In this document: in pieces, positions 1 to 9,058 of the stretch
Numbering within the stretch: the first letter of the stretch is position 1
Layout of the letters: every line of letters starts with the position of its first letter
Assembly: GCA_015232575.1 (NCBI GenBank)
Contig: JADFZL010000013.1
Span: forward strand, 1 to 64,000
Reading direction: 5' to 3'
DNA: 64,000 bases
Source: Candidatus Rifleibacteriota bacterium
GTDB lineage: Bacteria; Muiribacteriota; Ozemobacteria; Ozemobacterales; Ozemobacteraceae
Translations under genes and position numbers: made by a program
The notes under the pieces: generated by a model
Seen by the model: the letters and a program-made list of their open reading frames with translations, nothing else
Told to the model about the DNA's origin: nothing
The model's database searches: none

Positions 1-175
1 TGAACTCAAAGAGCCTCCACCAAGCTTACGCTCGGTTGAAGCCCACCTGGCTTCTTATTTCTTTGTTCTTCCGATCTTATTTTCAATTATCAGACGCTCT
101 TGAAACCTGCTTTAACTCAGTGCTTTCACTATCTCTTGAGCGGTACCCTCGCGACTTCGCTTGAGGGTGAAAAAG
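1..175 (-). other. probable rRNA operon leader (operon beyond left edge)
   Basis: No plausible protein gene lies here. Read on the minus strand, the segment starts just after a good promoter, contains short GC-rich hairpins (CCCTC/GAGGG near 143-167 and ACCNAGC/GCTNGGT near 20-40) and reaches the window edge with GGCTCTTTGAGTTCA at 1-15. That sequence resembles the boxA antitermination element that precedes 16S rRNA in many bacteria. I infer a leftward rRNA leader. No rRNA sequence itself is visible, so the assignment is tentative. Confidence 0.4.
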
Positions 176-204
176 AGTTTATCATAAGTGAAAACCGATG
201 TCAA
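176..204 (-). promoter_or_regulatory. sigma70-type promoter, leftward
   Basis: On the minus strand a perfect TTGACA -35 box (199-204) is followed by 17 bases and a TAAACT -10 box (176-181, four of six matches to consensus). Transcription would run left, into the leader with the boxA-like sequence at the window edge. The perfect -35 and optimal spacing suggest a strong promoter, which suits a stable RNA operon. Confidence 0.6.
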
Positions 205-406
205 TATGTTTTTTATTTTTTTTATTTTTCCTTAAATCCGCCTTGAAAAAATATTAATTCTCTAATGATAAAATGTGCTATAATTAAACAATAGTTCCAC
301 TTCAGGACAATTAATTGCATTGTAGCAATATTCCTGTAATATCATTGATTCTCCGACGTGAACTTACTTTTCAATGGCTGATGGGTCTTTTTTCCAGGAG
401 TGATGT
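205..406. other. AT-rich intergenic region
   Basis: This lies between the leftward promoter and the first rightward gene. It is AT-rich with homopolymer T runs and has no ORF of note. It presumably holds the promoter of the following gene, but I could not single out a convincing one. Confidence 0.5.
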
Positions 407-1084
407 ATGAAATGTTCTTCACCAGATAAATCTTCAGTAATTGTTCTCATACTAATTTTCCAGATCCTTTTTCCCGGGATCGGAACCTCCCAACCTATGG
501 ATGTTCCTATGTTTGATCTTCCAGACAAGCAGGGAGAACATAAGAACCCCGAACTTATTATCCCGTTACCGACTAACTCACCAGATAATCAACAAGATGG
601 ATCCCTTCTCTCAATACCCTCAATCAAAACTGGTAAAAATGTTTCCAAGCAACCAAAAACTAATCCCACGAAAGGAATCTCTCCTTCCATCATAAAGATT
701 CCAACGAATTCAGAAATTCCCATAACAAATAAAACAAATCTGGGGAACCCTGTACCTACACCGCCAACCGATACAAATGCCAAGTTGCCAGTTTTCCCAA
801 AAGACACTTCGTCAGCAATATTTATGGTCATGAAATCCTGGACCTGCTCTGGTGAAGACGGGCATTCTTTTCTAAATCAAGTTGTGGCAGTCTACGGTCA
901 GGAAGTTGAAGACCGATTTGAAATTAAGGGGCTTTCTTCAATACCTCCATTTAATTTAAATCTCAAAGAAGAAGACGTGACATTGGACGAGCTCATGGAT
1001 TCAATTTCGGCAAAAACAAATCTTGACTGGGGTGTAGACATTTCTGCAAAAACGATATATTTTTACCCCGGAAAAGTTCAGTAA
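407..1084 (+). CDS. secreted protein with C-terminal STN/secretin-like domain
   Basis: A 225-aa protein. The N-terminal hydrophobic stretch (about residues 10-26) looks like a signal peptide, so it is probably exported. Residues 30-130 are Pro/Thr/Asn-rich and likely disordered. The C-terminal 90 residues hold the pattern of an STN (secretin and TonB N-terminal) domain: a stretch ending in NLNLKEEDVTLDELMDSIS, then a beta-strand ending IYFYPG. STN domains occur in secretins and pilus assembly proteins, but no secretin barrel follows, so this would be a free-standing copy. An SD-like GGAG precedes the ATG. Function unknown; the STN assignment is by pattern only. Confidence 0.6.
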   Translation: MKCSSPDKSSVIVLILIFQILFPGIGTSQPMDVPMFDLPDKQGEHKNPELIIPLPTNSPDNQQDGSLLSIPSIKTGKNVSKQPKTNPTKGISPSIIKIPTNSEIPITNKTNLGNPVPTPPTDTNAKLPVFPKDTSSAIFMVMKSWTCSGEDGHSFLNQVVAVYGQEVEDRFEIKGLSSIPPFNLNLKEEDVTLDELMDSISAKTNLDWGVDISAKTIYFYPGKVQ

Positions 1085-1246
1085 GCATTACTTACCCTTA
1101 GCTTTCCATTATATCTTGCAGGTTTCACTAATAATATTCAGAGGTAGTTTCAAAATTTTATCAATTGCAGATTTTTTTGGAATGACTAATATAGCAAACA
1201 GTTATTTTTTCTACTAATATTACATATACAAAGAGGAGAACCTCGA

Positions 1247-1597
1247 ATGTCCGATAATGCTCAGAAAACAATGGAACTTGGGAATAAGGCCTATCTTGAT
1301 AAGAAATATGAAGACTCACTTAGATTCTTCATGGAAGGTACAAGATTATTTCCAGATGATCCCGCATTTCATTGCAAAGTTGCCATGGTTGCCTATAAGC
1401 TGAAAGACCATAAAACAGCAATTGTCCATTACGAACGGGCGCTGGAAATCAATCCCAAGGATAGAGATACTCTTCTTGCACTTGGTCTCGTGTTTGTAAA
1501 AACAGGAGAAAAGGTAAAAGCTTTAGCAGCCTATGATCGGCTGAAAAAACTGCATCCTGAGAAGGCCGAAACCCTTTATAAGGCAATATACCAGTAA
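1247..1597 (+). CDS. small TPR protein
   Basis: A 116-aa soluble protein made almost entirely of about three tetratricopeptide repeats. Helical pairs with the usual small and aromatic positions are visible, for example YERALEINPKDRDTLLALG near residues 64-82 and YDRLKKLHPEKAETLYKA at the end. It has no signal peptide or membrane segment. TPRs mediate protein-protein contacts; the partner is unknown. A strong AGAGGAG ribosome site precedes the ATG. It stands alone between the secreted STN-like protein and the phosphatase pair, with about 290 bases on its 3' side. Confidence 0.75.
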   Translation: MSDNAQKTMELGNKAYLDKKYEDSLRFFMEGTRLFPDDPAFHCKVAMVAYKLKDHKTAIVHYERALEINPKDRDTLLALGLVFVKTGEKVKALAAYDRLKKLHPEKAETLYKAIYQ

Positions 1598-1888
1598 TTT
1601 TTTGCCTATATTTATCAGTGAAATTCTGTGACCAATAGAGATGATCTGAAGAGGATTTCCACAGCAATGACAGGAAATATGGATAAGCAGGAAGGCCGAT
1701 AAAAACCTTCTAACTTCATCAGAGTTTTCTCTATTTAACAAGTTCTGAATAAGCACAAGTCCTTGCTTTTTATTTGAATATCACGCAAGTTCTTTTTGAT
1801 TATTCAATAGTCCGGATATTGCCCTACAAACCTGGGTTCTGAGGGTTATTGTGCAATAAGTGTTTCAAACTAAGGTTAATCTGATACT
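1598..1888. other. intergenic region
   Basis: AT-rich gap of 291 bases between the TPR gene and the phosphatase pair. I see no RNA gene, hairpin terminator or repeat here. Only short shadow ORFs are present. Confidence 0.5.
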
Positions 1889-4669
1889 TTGAGAAAATTC
1901 AACCTGACGGTTCTGTCTGTAGTATTTTCAGTCCTTCCCTTTTTTGCTCCAATTCCCCTTCTCTATGTTCTGTTCCAATATTTTGCATCAATCACTGAAT
2001 CCGAACAAATTACAAATAACAAGAAGGCTCTGGAGGAACTTGATAGGATCAATTCACATATATTAAGGATTTCCAAACCGGAAGAAGCTTTTAGAAAAGT
2101 CGTTAAGGATCTTGCAGAGAAGCTTAGCACAGATGATTCTTTAGATTTTCCCGAACTTCTGAATAGCAAACATTTGACTGCATATCTTTTCAACTCTGAC
2201 GGAAAAAGGATTATTCAAAAGCCGTTTTCTGAAGATTCAATAAAAATCTCAGAACTTTTTCTAAGGGAAATTCTTGAAAAAAGATTTACCGGAGATAAAA
2301 AAGTAATTCACTTCGCCGGCTCTAAGGAAGCTCTGGAAACGATATCGGAAAATCCCGATAATATTTCAAACCTCGCTGAAACTGGACAAAAGCGCCTTGC
2401 TGGTTGGTTTTCGATTAAAAAGCGCGATAAAACCATAAAGTACCTTGTCGTTTTTATAAACCTTGAAAACATTTCGATCAATGACATCCTGAATAAGAAT
2501 ATAAGTAAATTTCAGGAAAAGCTTGGAAACAGCTTTTTTCTTGGTGCAATCAGTACAAATAAAACCATCGTATCTGATCCAAAAAAATTTCTTCAGAATA
2601 ATAACTCTTTAATTGATAAGATTTTTTCCGAAAACTATCAATCACACTTTTCGCATAACAATAAAGCTATTTCTGTCGTCTTTCTCAGCCCTGCTATAAA
2701 ATTAATTGCAGCAAGACATTACAGCTTTTCCAGGCAGCCAGGTATCGTTATTCCTGCTTTAGTCATTATTTTTTCAGCGTACTTATTTTTCTGTTTCTTC
2801 CTTATTACTTTCAGAGAAAACATTTCAACGTCTATCAGAACTGAAATCATACTTATTTTTTCATTGGCAGGATTTCTGAGTATTCTTTTCTTTCTATTTT
2901 CATTTTCATTGTACAGAAGTTCCAGAGAAAACAATCTTATTATTGAAGCACAGGAAGAATCAAGGAAATTGCTGGAGCAGATCGACGGAAATTTCCATCC
3001 ATCATTTCAATCGACTGTGCAGAGTTATGTAAACCTCGCTGAAAATATTAAAGATAACCCTGACAAATACCTTCCTTTACTTCAAAAACTTTCAGAAATT
3101 AAATCAGAAGCAAAAATCATGGCAGCTTTTTTTATTGACACCTCAGAGAAAATACTCTTCCAGATACCTGAAAATCTTTCGGAGCTTCCGAGAAATATAG
3201 TGCCTGTCGACGTTGAATCAATAATAAAGCGGGTTGCTAAAAACTGCCTTTATCTTTTCAATTCATCGTTTGATCAGGAAAAAAAGAAGGATTTTTCTGA
3301 AAGCAATTGGAATTTACTTCTTGAAAAGCCAACGCTTAAAATGCTTGCAAGCCGTGGCAAGCTTCAGACGCTAAATCTGGGAAAGAAGGATATAATTTCT
3401 TTCATTGATCTGATTACCGATAAAAAGGGTAAAGCATGGGGAATTCTTTTAATTTTCCACACTAACGCTGATTTAGAGCACCAGTTTTTGAGTAAAACCA
3501 GAATGAGCCTTCATAATTCAGGCGATTTCAATCTTTTCGCTTTTCCCAATACAAGGAATCAGTCAGAAATTAAGAGCGTTCCTGAAAATTTTGGGTTTAC
3601 AAGTGATACATTTCTATCAATTAATGATTTTCTATCAAAGTACGGAACAGAAAAGCACCAGATAGCAGCGTTTAATGACTCGCAACATTTATTCACTGCA
3701 TTACCCGGAAAGACTTTAATGGATTACAATCTTTTTCTTTTGCGCCCATATAAGCCAATTCTTGAGAAGCTCAATTCACTTTCAAGAAATTTTCTTCTTA
3801 TCGCCATATTTCTCGTTTTTTTTGCAATCTCAGCTGGAGTAATACTTACAAAAAATGTTTTTTTCCCATTTCAGAAAATTTCCCATGGAATAGAAAGTCT
3901 TGTTGATTTAAAAACAGGTTCCCCAATACACATGAAAAGCGGGGATGAATTTCAAACTACTGCTGATGCGATAAACAATATAACACAGAATCTTCAGGAA
4001 ATAATGCTTACCAAATCTCTTCAGGAGGAGCTTTTACCTGAAGTTCCGCTGAAAAAAGAGGGAATCTCGATAAAAGGCTCAGCAATTACCAACAGAGAAA
4101 TATCCACAATTGTTCATGACTATTTTGAAATAAGCCCCAATAAGTTTCTTATTTACTCAGCAAAAGTAACTGGACAAGGCTTTTCGCCTGCAATGACAAT
4201 CAGCATGTTTAAAACAGCAGTAAGACTTGCAGGCGAGTTTCCGAGCTCATCTCCGACTGAAATTCTAAACAATGTAAAATCATTCTTTTCAAAAAATGTT
4301 GGTAAGGATCTGGAATTATCAATAGTACTGGCGCTGCTGAACAGAAATGATCAATCTCTTGGAATATGCGTTAACAAAGGGGCACATTTTCTTTCGGTTG
4401 CACCTTCGGGAGCGATTGTAATTCAGACCGCAGACATCATTCCTCTTAATGGTTTATCCAGAGCGGTTCTTATTTCTGGAATTGATGATTTCGAACACCT
4501 TCTTAAGTTTCTGAAAAGGAATTCCGATTTCAGCATCTCTTCAGAATGCAATAAAGATTTTTCATCTGAATTTTCAGCAGGAATTAATGGTTATGTTGCT
4601 TCAAGAATGAATTCAGATGATGAAATATCAATGGTATGCATTGAAATGAGCCAAAGGTTTGCCGGATGA
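1889..4669 (+). CDS. membrane sensor with HAMP and degenerate SpoIIE-type phosphatase domain
   Basis: A 926-aa protein starting at TTG. The order is TM1 (about 8-30), extracytoplasmic region, two TMs (about 283-345), a second large sensor region, a TM (about 630-650), HAMP, and a C-terminal PP2C/SpoIIE-like fold (about 705-925). The fold aligns with that of the next gene, but the key metal-binding motifs are gone: the GGDYFD position reads IVHDYFE, GDVSGHG reads AKVTGQG, and YSDG reads ISGID. I infer a catalytically dead paralogue, perhaps a regulator of its neighbour. It overlaps the next gene by 4 bases (ATGA), so the two are surely cotranscribed. The similar architecture suggests tandem duplication. 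Confidence 0.75.
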   Translation: MRKFNLTVLSVVFSVLPFFAPIPLLYVLFQYFASITESEQITNNKKALEELDRINSHILRISKPEEAFRKVVKDLAEKLSTDDSLDFPELLNSKHLTAYLFNSDGKRIIQKPFSEDSIKISELFLREILEKRFTGDKKVIHFAGSKEALETISENPDNISNLAETGQKRLAGWFSIKKRDKTIKYLVVFINLENISINDILNKNISKFQEKLGNSFFLGAISTNKTIVSDPKKFLQNNNSLIDKIFSENYQSHFSHNNKAISVVFLSPAIKLIAARHYSFSRQPGIVIPALVIIFSAYLFFCFFLITFRENISTSIRTEIILIFSLAGFLSILFFLFSFSLYRSSRENNLIIEAQEESRKLLEQIDGNFHPSFQSTVQSYVNLAENIKDNPDKYLPLLQKLSEIKSEAKIMAAFFIDTSEKILFQIPENLSELPRNIVPVDVESIIKRVAKNCLYLFNSSFDQEKKKDFSESNWNLLLEKPTLKMLASRGKLQTLNLGKKDIISFIDLITDKKGKAWGILLIFHTNADLEHQFLSKTRMSLHNSGDFNLFAFPNTRNQSEIKSVPENFGFTSDTFLSINDFLSKYGTEKHQIAAFNDSQHLFTALPGKTLMDYNLFLLRPYKPILEKLNSLSRNFLLIAIFLVFFAISAGVILTKNVFFPFQKISHGIESLVDLKTGSPIHMKSGDEFQTTADAINNITQNLQEIMLTKSLQEELLPEVPLKKEGISIKGSAITNREISTIVHDYFEISPNKFLIYSAKVTGQGFSPAMTISMFKTAVRLAGEFPSSSPTEILNNVKSFFSKNVGKDLELSIVLALLNRNDQSLGICVNKGAHFLSVAPSGAIVIQTADIIPLNGLSRAVLISGIDDFEHLLKFLKRNSDFSISSECNKDFSSEFSAGINGYVASRMNSDDEISMVCIEMSQRFAG

Positions 4670-7600
4670 GAAAATATTATCTCTGGGTTGCTTTTCTTAT
4701 AGGATTATGGGCAATTCCATCATTTGTACTTTATTCTGGAATAAGTACATATCTATCCGTCCGTAACGATAAATTAAGTCAGCAGTCATTTTTAGAGTTA
4801 AGCAACCAGCTTGAAAGTTTTTCAGAAAAGTGTTCCATTCAGTATTACTTTCAATCAAAACTATCCATTCTTTTTTCAGATTTGAATCAAAGCGCCAGTA
4901 AAAACACAGGCAACGAATCTCCTGCAAATATTTCATCAAAATTTCTGTCAGATTTTCCAAACGGTCTGATCGACGTCTTTATTTTTGACAAGGGACTGAA
5001 TATTCTGAATAATAGAGGCAATCACAATTCTGACGCGGCAAGATTAATTCTTTCAAAGACATTACAAAAGCCAGGAACAGTATATTCGGCAACATTTCAT
5101 GAAGAAAGAATAATGCAGGAGCTTTTGCCTCATCCGGGAAGTGCAATAAAGAGGCTTAAATATAATAAGGAAAAATTGATTTCACTTGGTGGTCAAGCGA
5201 AGTCTTCACATGGTTATCTTCATCCTGGTGAAAACCTTGGAGTTTTTGCCCTGATTAACAGCAACACTGTTGAAGCAGATTTTTTCATAAAAACTGCTAT
5301 TCAGGAATTATCTGAAAGCAGACTATCGTTCGGATATCTGCTTCAATACGGAAAGTCACTTAAACCAGAGAACCTGACACCTGAAGAGTTGAAAAAAGCG
5401 GCAGAAGACTTCTGCTCGGGGCATTCCGAGAAATTCGTTCTTAAGAACTGCCTGTTACTGATTAAGAGGCTTGATAACAATTCTATTCTATTTTGTACAT
5501 CAGTTAAAGTTGAATCACACAAAATCTTTCTCTCAATTATTTTATTATTCTATTTAACTGCTAGCGTCATTTTTATAAAATATTCCTATAACAGGGAAAT
5601 TTTAAATAGCATGCCTTTCTTCTCAATAGAATATCGTTTTGCAGGCTATTTTATACTTACTTTTGGCTTCTTTTTTGCAGCAGCAATATCTGTTTCATAT
5701 CTTTTTTATATTGAAGAATTTGAGAATCTTCTTCAAAAGGAATATTCAGAAACATTGAACTGTTTACATAAGATTGACATAGGGTTCGAAAAGTTCCTCG
5801 AGGAAAAGCTTGTTCATTACAATAAAATATCTGAGAACCTTGACAAGGTAGCTGTTTCACTACCAAATATTAAAATGATTCTTGCCGACAGTTATGCAAA
5901 ATGCGACTTTGACAATCTTTTTATCCTGGCTTCTTCCGCTGAACGGATTTCTAATTCAATTTCACTTCCATGCGAAATGAGAAAGTTTCTTTTCAGACCC
6001 CTTGATGAAAAGCGAAAACAGATGGAAAGCCTCCTGGAACGGGAGTCTACGCCAGCCAAATATCAAATCGACTTATACTACTCAGAAAACCTTAATCCAT
6101 CGAATTTTGCTGAATACATTTTATTCGGGAAACACCCAGCAGTACCTGAGGATACTGAAAAACTAATTTCAACTTTCGTTTACAAAACCGGTGCAGAAGC
6201 TTTAAAGGACTATGATTCTGCAAGAGGTTTTCCTGTCATCGCACGTGAAAAACTCTCTGATCTTACCATTGATGGATTGTTTTCTGAAGAAACAACAGCT
6301 TTCATGCGGGCAACAAGGAACAAAATGAATGAATTCATTAATATTGAAACAAACAACGAGCATTGGATTTATTATTATCACATTATTCCAGGACCAGATA
6401 AAAGGGCGTGGTATTTTGTATTCTTATTTCATAACCTTCCAACTTTAGAACAACAGTATCTTGAGCATGTTTTCCAAAATAAGCCGGAATATCTATTAAG
6501 CGGAAATCTTTCTGCAGTAAGTTCTTTTAAAAGAGTTCAAAATTTTCCGGACATTTTCGAATACAAGAAACATTCAAACCTTCTAACAAGATTATCAGAG
6601 TTTAAAACAAAAATAACTGAATATCAGCAAACTAACGGGGATAATTACTATGTTTCGGCGATCAGATGCAATTTTCTGAAAAACTACATATTATTGTTCA
6701 AGCAACCGGGAAGAATTTTTGAAAAGAAAATTCGTAATCTGGAAATTATTCTATTCATTTCACTCTTTTCTCTCGGAGTAATCGGTCTTTTCCTTGCTTT
6801 AACAATGTTAAAAAGAATTATTCAACCTTTTTCACAGATATTCCATGAGATTAAAAAGCTTGAAGGAAAAGACTTTAATTCAAAATTAACCATTTCAAGC
6901 AATAACGAATTTGGACAACTGGCATTCTCTTTTAACAAAGCAGTAAAGATTCTTGAAGCCATGGAGATATCAAAAGTTTTTCAGGATAATATTTTCCCTT
7001 CAAAACCTCTTCTCAATGGAGATTTCAAATTTTCTGGAGTCAATCGGATGTGCCACACCCTCGGTGGTGATTATTTCGATTATTTCGAAATAACGCCGAA
7101 CAAAACTGCCGTAATTCTCGGTGACGTTTCCGGGCACGGAATTTCCGCGGCAGTTGTAGTTGCAATGGCAAAAGCAGCATTTCTCATTCTAGTTCCCAAA
7201 TTTCATGAACAACCCTCAAAGGTACTTGAAAAAATTAACAGACTCTTTTTTGAACTGCTTAACAAGAAAAAAATGATGACATGTTTTCTTGGAATTCTCG
7301 ACAGTTCGACTGGAAAAATGCTTTATTCCAATGCCGGCCAGTCGTATCCGCTGCTTATTAATAATAACGGAGTGACAATGTCCAGGATGCCATCTAATCC
7401 GCTTGGAATACGCATAAAAGCGACATTCTCAACAAACGAAACAGACCTGTCAGATTGCAGATTCATGCTCTATTCTGACGGCTGTGTTGAAGCTGGAAAC
7501 AGTAACGAAGGCATGTTCGGTTATGAAATGCTTCTTAAAACGGTTTCAGAGAACAGAAATCTTTCAGGAGAAACCCTGCTGAGAAAAATAATTGAAGAAG

Positions 7601-7674
7601 TTGAGACATTTACGGGAAGTAAAGCGTTTGAAGACGATCTTACACTGGTTCTTGTGGAAAAAAGTGAAGAATAA
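4666..7674 (+). CDS. membrane sensor Ser/Thr phosphatase (HAMP-SpoIIE/RsbU type)
   Basis: A 1002-aa protein: TM1 (about 4-26), extracytoplasmic domain, two TMs (about 285-350), a second large sensor region, a TM (about 690-712), HAMP, then a SpoIIE/PP2C-type domain (about 780-1000). Metal-site motifs are intact: GGDYFDYF near residue 800, GDVSGHG near 819, YSDG, and EDDLTLVLV near the end. Family members such as RsbU dephosphorylate anti-sigma-factor antagonists, so this probably links an external signal to a partner-switching pathway. No STAS or anti-sigma gene is nearby. It is translationally coupled to its degenerate paralogue upstream and ends at a clear terminator. Confidence 0.85.
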   Translation: MRKYYLWVAFLIGLWAIPSFVLYSGISTYLSVRNDKLSQQSFLELSNQLESFSEKCSIQYYFQSKLSILFSDLNQSASKNTGNESPANISSKFLSDFPNGLIDVFIFDKGLNILNNRGNHNSDAARLILSKTLQKPGTVYSATFHEERIMQELLPHPGSAIKRLKYNKEKLISLGGQAKSSHGYLHPGENLGVFALINSNTVEADFFIKTAIQELSESRLSFGYLLQYGKSLKPENLTPEELKKAAEDFCSGHSEKFVLKNCLLLIKRLDNNSILFCTSVKVESHKIFLSIILLFYLTASVIFIKYSYNREILNSMPFFSIEYRFAGYFILTFGFFFAAAISVSYLFYIEEFENLLQKEYSETLNCLHKIDIGFEKFLEEKLVHYNKISENLDKVAVSLPNIKMILADSYAKCDFDNLFILASSAERISNSISLPCEMRKFLFRPLDEKRKQMESLLERESTPAKYQIDLYYSENLNPSNFAEYILFGKHPAVPEDTEKLISTFVYKTGAEALKDYDSARGFPVIAREKLSDLTIDGLFSEETTAFMRATRNKMNEFINIETNNEHWIYYYHIIPGPDKRAWYFVFLFHNLPTLEQQYLEHVFQNKPEYLLSGNLSAVSSFKRVQNFPDIFEYKKHSNLLTRLSEFKTKITEYQQTNGDNYYVSAIRCNFLKNYILLFKQPGRIFEKKIRNLEIILFISLFSLGVIGLFLALTMLKRIIQPFSQIFHEIKKLEGKDFNSKLTISSNNEFGQLAFSFNKAVKILEAMEISKVFQDNIFPSKPLLNGDFKFSGVNRMCHTLGGDYFDYFEITPNKTAVILGDVSGHGISAAVVVAMAKAAFLILVPKFHEQPSKVLEKINRLFFELLNKKKMMTCFLGILDSSTGKMLYSNAGQSYPLLINNNGVTMSRMPSNPLGIRIKATFSTNETDLSDCRFMLYSDGCVEAGNSNEGMFGYEMLLKTVSENRNLSGETLLRKIIEEVETFTGSKAFEDDLTLVLVEKSEE

Positions 7675-7731
7675 AAAACCGGCAAATCGCAATTTTCAGA
7701 AAACCACGTCGATGCGATTTGCCGGTTTTTT
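7675..7731. terminator. bidirectional rho-independent terminator
   Basis: A 17-bp perfect stem, AAAACCGGCAAATCGCA (7675-7691) pairing with 7713-7729, has A and T runs at its outer ends. It would terminate in both directions. It sits between the stop of the rightward phosphatase gene and the leftward glycine-rich protein gene. Confidence 0.9.
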
Positions 7732-7760
7732 ATACCCGACTCAAAAAGACTTCTTGATAA

Positions 7761-8471
7761 TTATTTTGCTGAACTTCCGACCACTGCTTTATATTCTCTT
7801 AATGCATTAATGTAATTCTCATGAGCTCCCTTGATTTTTGAGGCATCTCCGCCACTTGTAGCACTAATGTATTCCTGATAGGCCTTTCTATAGTTAGCTT
7901 CAGCAGTCTGAGCATTTACATTTGCAGAAGTTACTGCCGTAGGACTGATGCTCTGCTGAATCTGACCGCTTGAAAAACCAGAGGGCGAAAGAGATACAGA
8001 ACCTGAATCGCCACTGCCTTTGTTGAGCAGAACGCCACCTGTAATTGCACAGTCAATTTCTCTCAATATTCCAATACCAACTTTGGCAACTATTGCGCCG
8101 ATCAGGAAGCCACCAACTGTTCCCAGAAAGCCAGGCCCCATTGCCATAGCACCAACAGCCCCACCTGCAAGCATTCCAAGGTTTGTAATACTGCCGGTTG
8201 CAAAGCTTCCTATTGCAGAACCAATCATCCATCCACCAATAGCACCGGCGATAATACCAAGAGGCGGAACAAATGCCGAACAAAGACTTGCACCTACAAC
8301 TGCACCACCAATTTTCGCACCTATGCGAAGGAGCGGTCCAAGGTCACTGTATAGCGATGACAGAAATCCTGCGCTAACAGGCTTAACAGGCATTACGAAA
8401 AATGTTGCCAAAATTGAAATGACTAACATCAAATGAACTGATTTCTGGTTCCTCAATACGGCTGAATTCAT
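7761..8471 (-). CDS. secreted glycine-zipper-like hydrophobic protein
   Basis: A 236-aa protein with a signal peptide (hydrophobic stretch at about 13-34, ending PVSAG). Residues 45-140 are strongly hydrophobic with recurrent Gly spacing (GAKIGGAVVGAS, GAIGGWMIGSAIGSF, GGAVGAMAMG, GGFLIGAIVAKVG), as in glycine-zipper proteins that pack in or oligomerise at membranes. The C-terminal third is polar, Ser/Ala-rich and probably helical. Function unknown; an outer-membrane or envelope location is an inference. A GGGAG ribosome site precedes the ATG. It is a single-gene unit facing the terminator. Confidence 0.65.
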   Translation of the reverse strand: MNSAVLRNQKSVHLMLVISILATFFVMPVKPVSAGFLSSLYSDLGPLLRIGAKIGGAVVGASLCSAFVPPLGIIAGAIGGWMIGSAIGSFATGSITNLGMLAGGAVGAMAMGPGFLGTVGGFLIGAIVAKVGIGILREIDCAITGGVLLNKGSGDSGSVSLSPSGFSSGQIQQSISPTAVTSANVNAQTAEANYRKAYQEYISATSGGDASKIKGAHENYINALREYKAVVGSSAK

Positions 8472-8812
8472 AATTTTTTCTCCCTTCTATTTCTATACTC
8501 TGTGCTGCTGAGCAATATTTGCTCTCCGCTTTATTACTTTTTTTAAAAGTTGCTCATTTACTTCTTTGATTGTAACAAACAAAACCCACCACCCGCAAGA
8601 TGATTTCTCAGAAAAGTACAAATTTCTGTCGATTAACGTTTTGGTGCAGAAAGTTCAGTTACTATAAAAAATACTTGCCCACAAGGCTTTTTTGAATTAT
8701 CTTTATAATAATCCGACTTATTATTTTCTGTTAAAATTGTCAAATCAATATCAAGAGTTAGATCTATAGTTTATGTAGCACATTCTCAAATTCATTACAG
8801 GATGGAACTTAA
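8472..8812. other. intergenic region between divergent units
   Basis: AT-rich, 341 bases. A short palindrome, GAGCAA/TTGCTC, lies at 8510-8524 in the leader of the leftward glycine-rich gene. Promoters for both directions should be here, but none is clear enough to place. No RNA gene or repeat was recognised. Confidence 0.4.
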
Positions 8813-8983
8813 ATGGATAAAAGCAACTGTTTAAATTGTTCTGACAGACAATTTTGCGTCGAAAATGTTACGCGATGGGCTATTGCATCGCGGAAAAGAT
8901 CTGCTGAGGTGTGGTTTCGCATACTTAAATGCCGCAAAAGATATTATTTCCAGAAATCGTCCAATAACAGCAATAAGCAATGA
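8813..8983 (+). CDS. possible small Cys-containing protein
   Basis: A 56-aa ORF beginning MDKSNCLNCSDRQFC, giving a C-x2-C-x5-C arrangement, followed by a basic region. An AGGATGG sequence lies about 10 bases before the ATG. It ends at a TGA that is in the same frame as the large radical SAM ORF downstream, and no other stop falls between them. It may be a real small gene cotranscribed with the radical SAM gene, the remnant of a former N-terminus, or chance. The bases 8870-8891 contain a CGCGATG/CATCGCG inverted repeat. Confidence 0.3.
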   Translation: MDKSNCLNCSDRQFCVENVTRWAIASRKRSAEVWFRILKCRKRYYFQKSSNNSNKQ

Positions 8984-9058
8984 GGAATAAATATTATTAA
9001 TAGAGAACAAATCTGTGAATGGTTTTCACTGAACCGGCAAAAGCTTTCCCTCAACGGT

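Noticed and set aside
8020..8436. Pro/Ile-rich 138-aa plus-strand ORF
   Set aside because: It is the antisense of the glycine-rich secreted protein, which has a signal peptide and a ribosome site.
8981..8983. Selenocysteine at the in-frame TGA before the radical SAM gene
   Set aside because: No SECIS-like hairpin is evident right after the TGA, and the site is not in a recognised selenoprotein motif.
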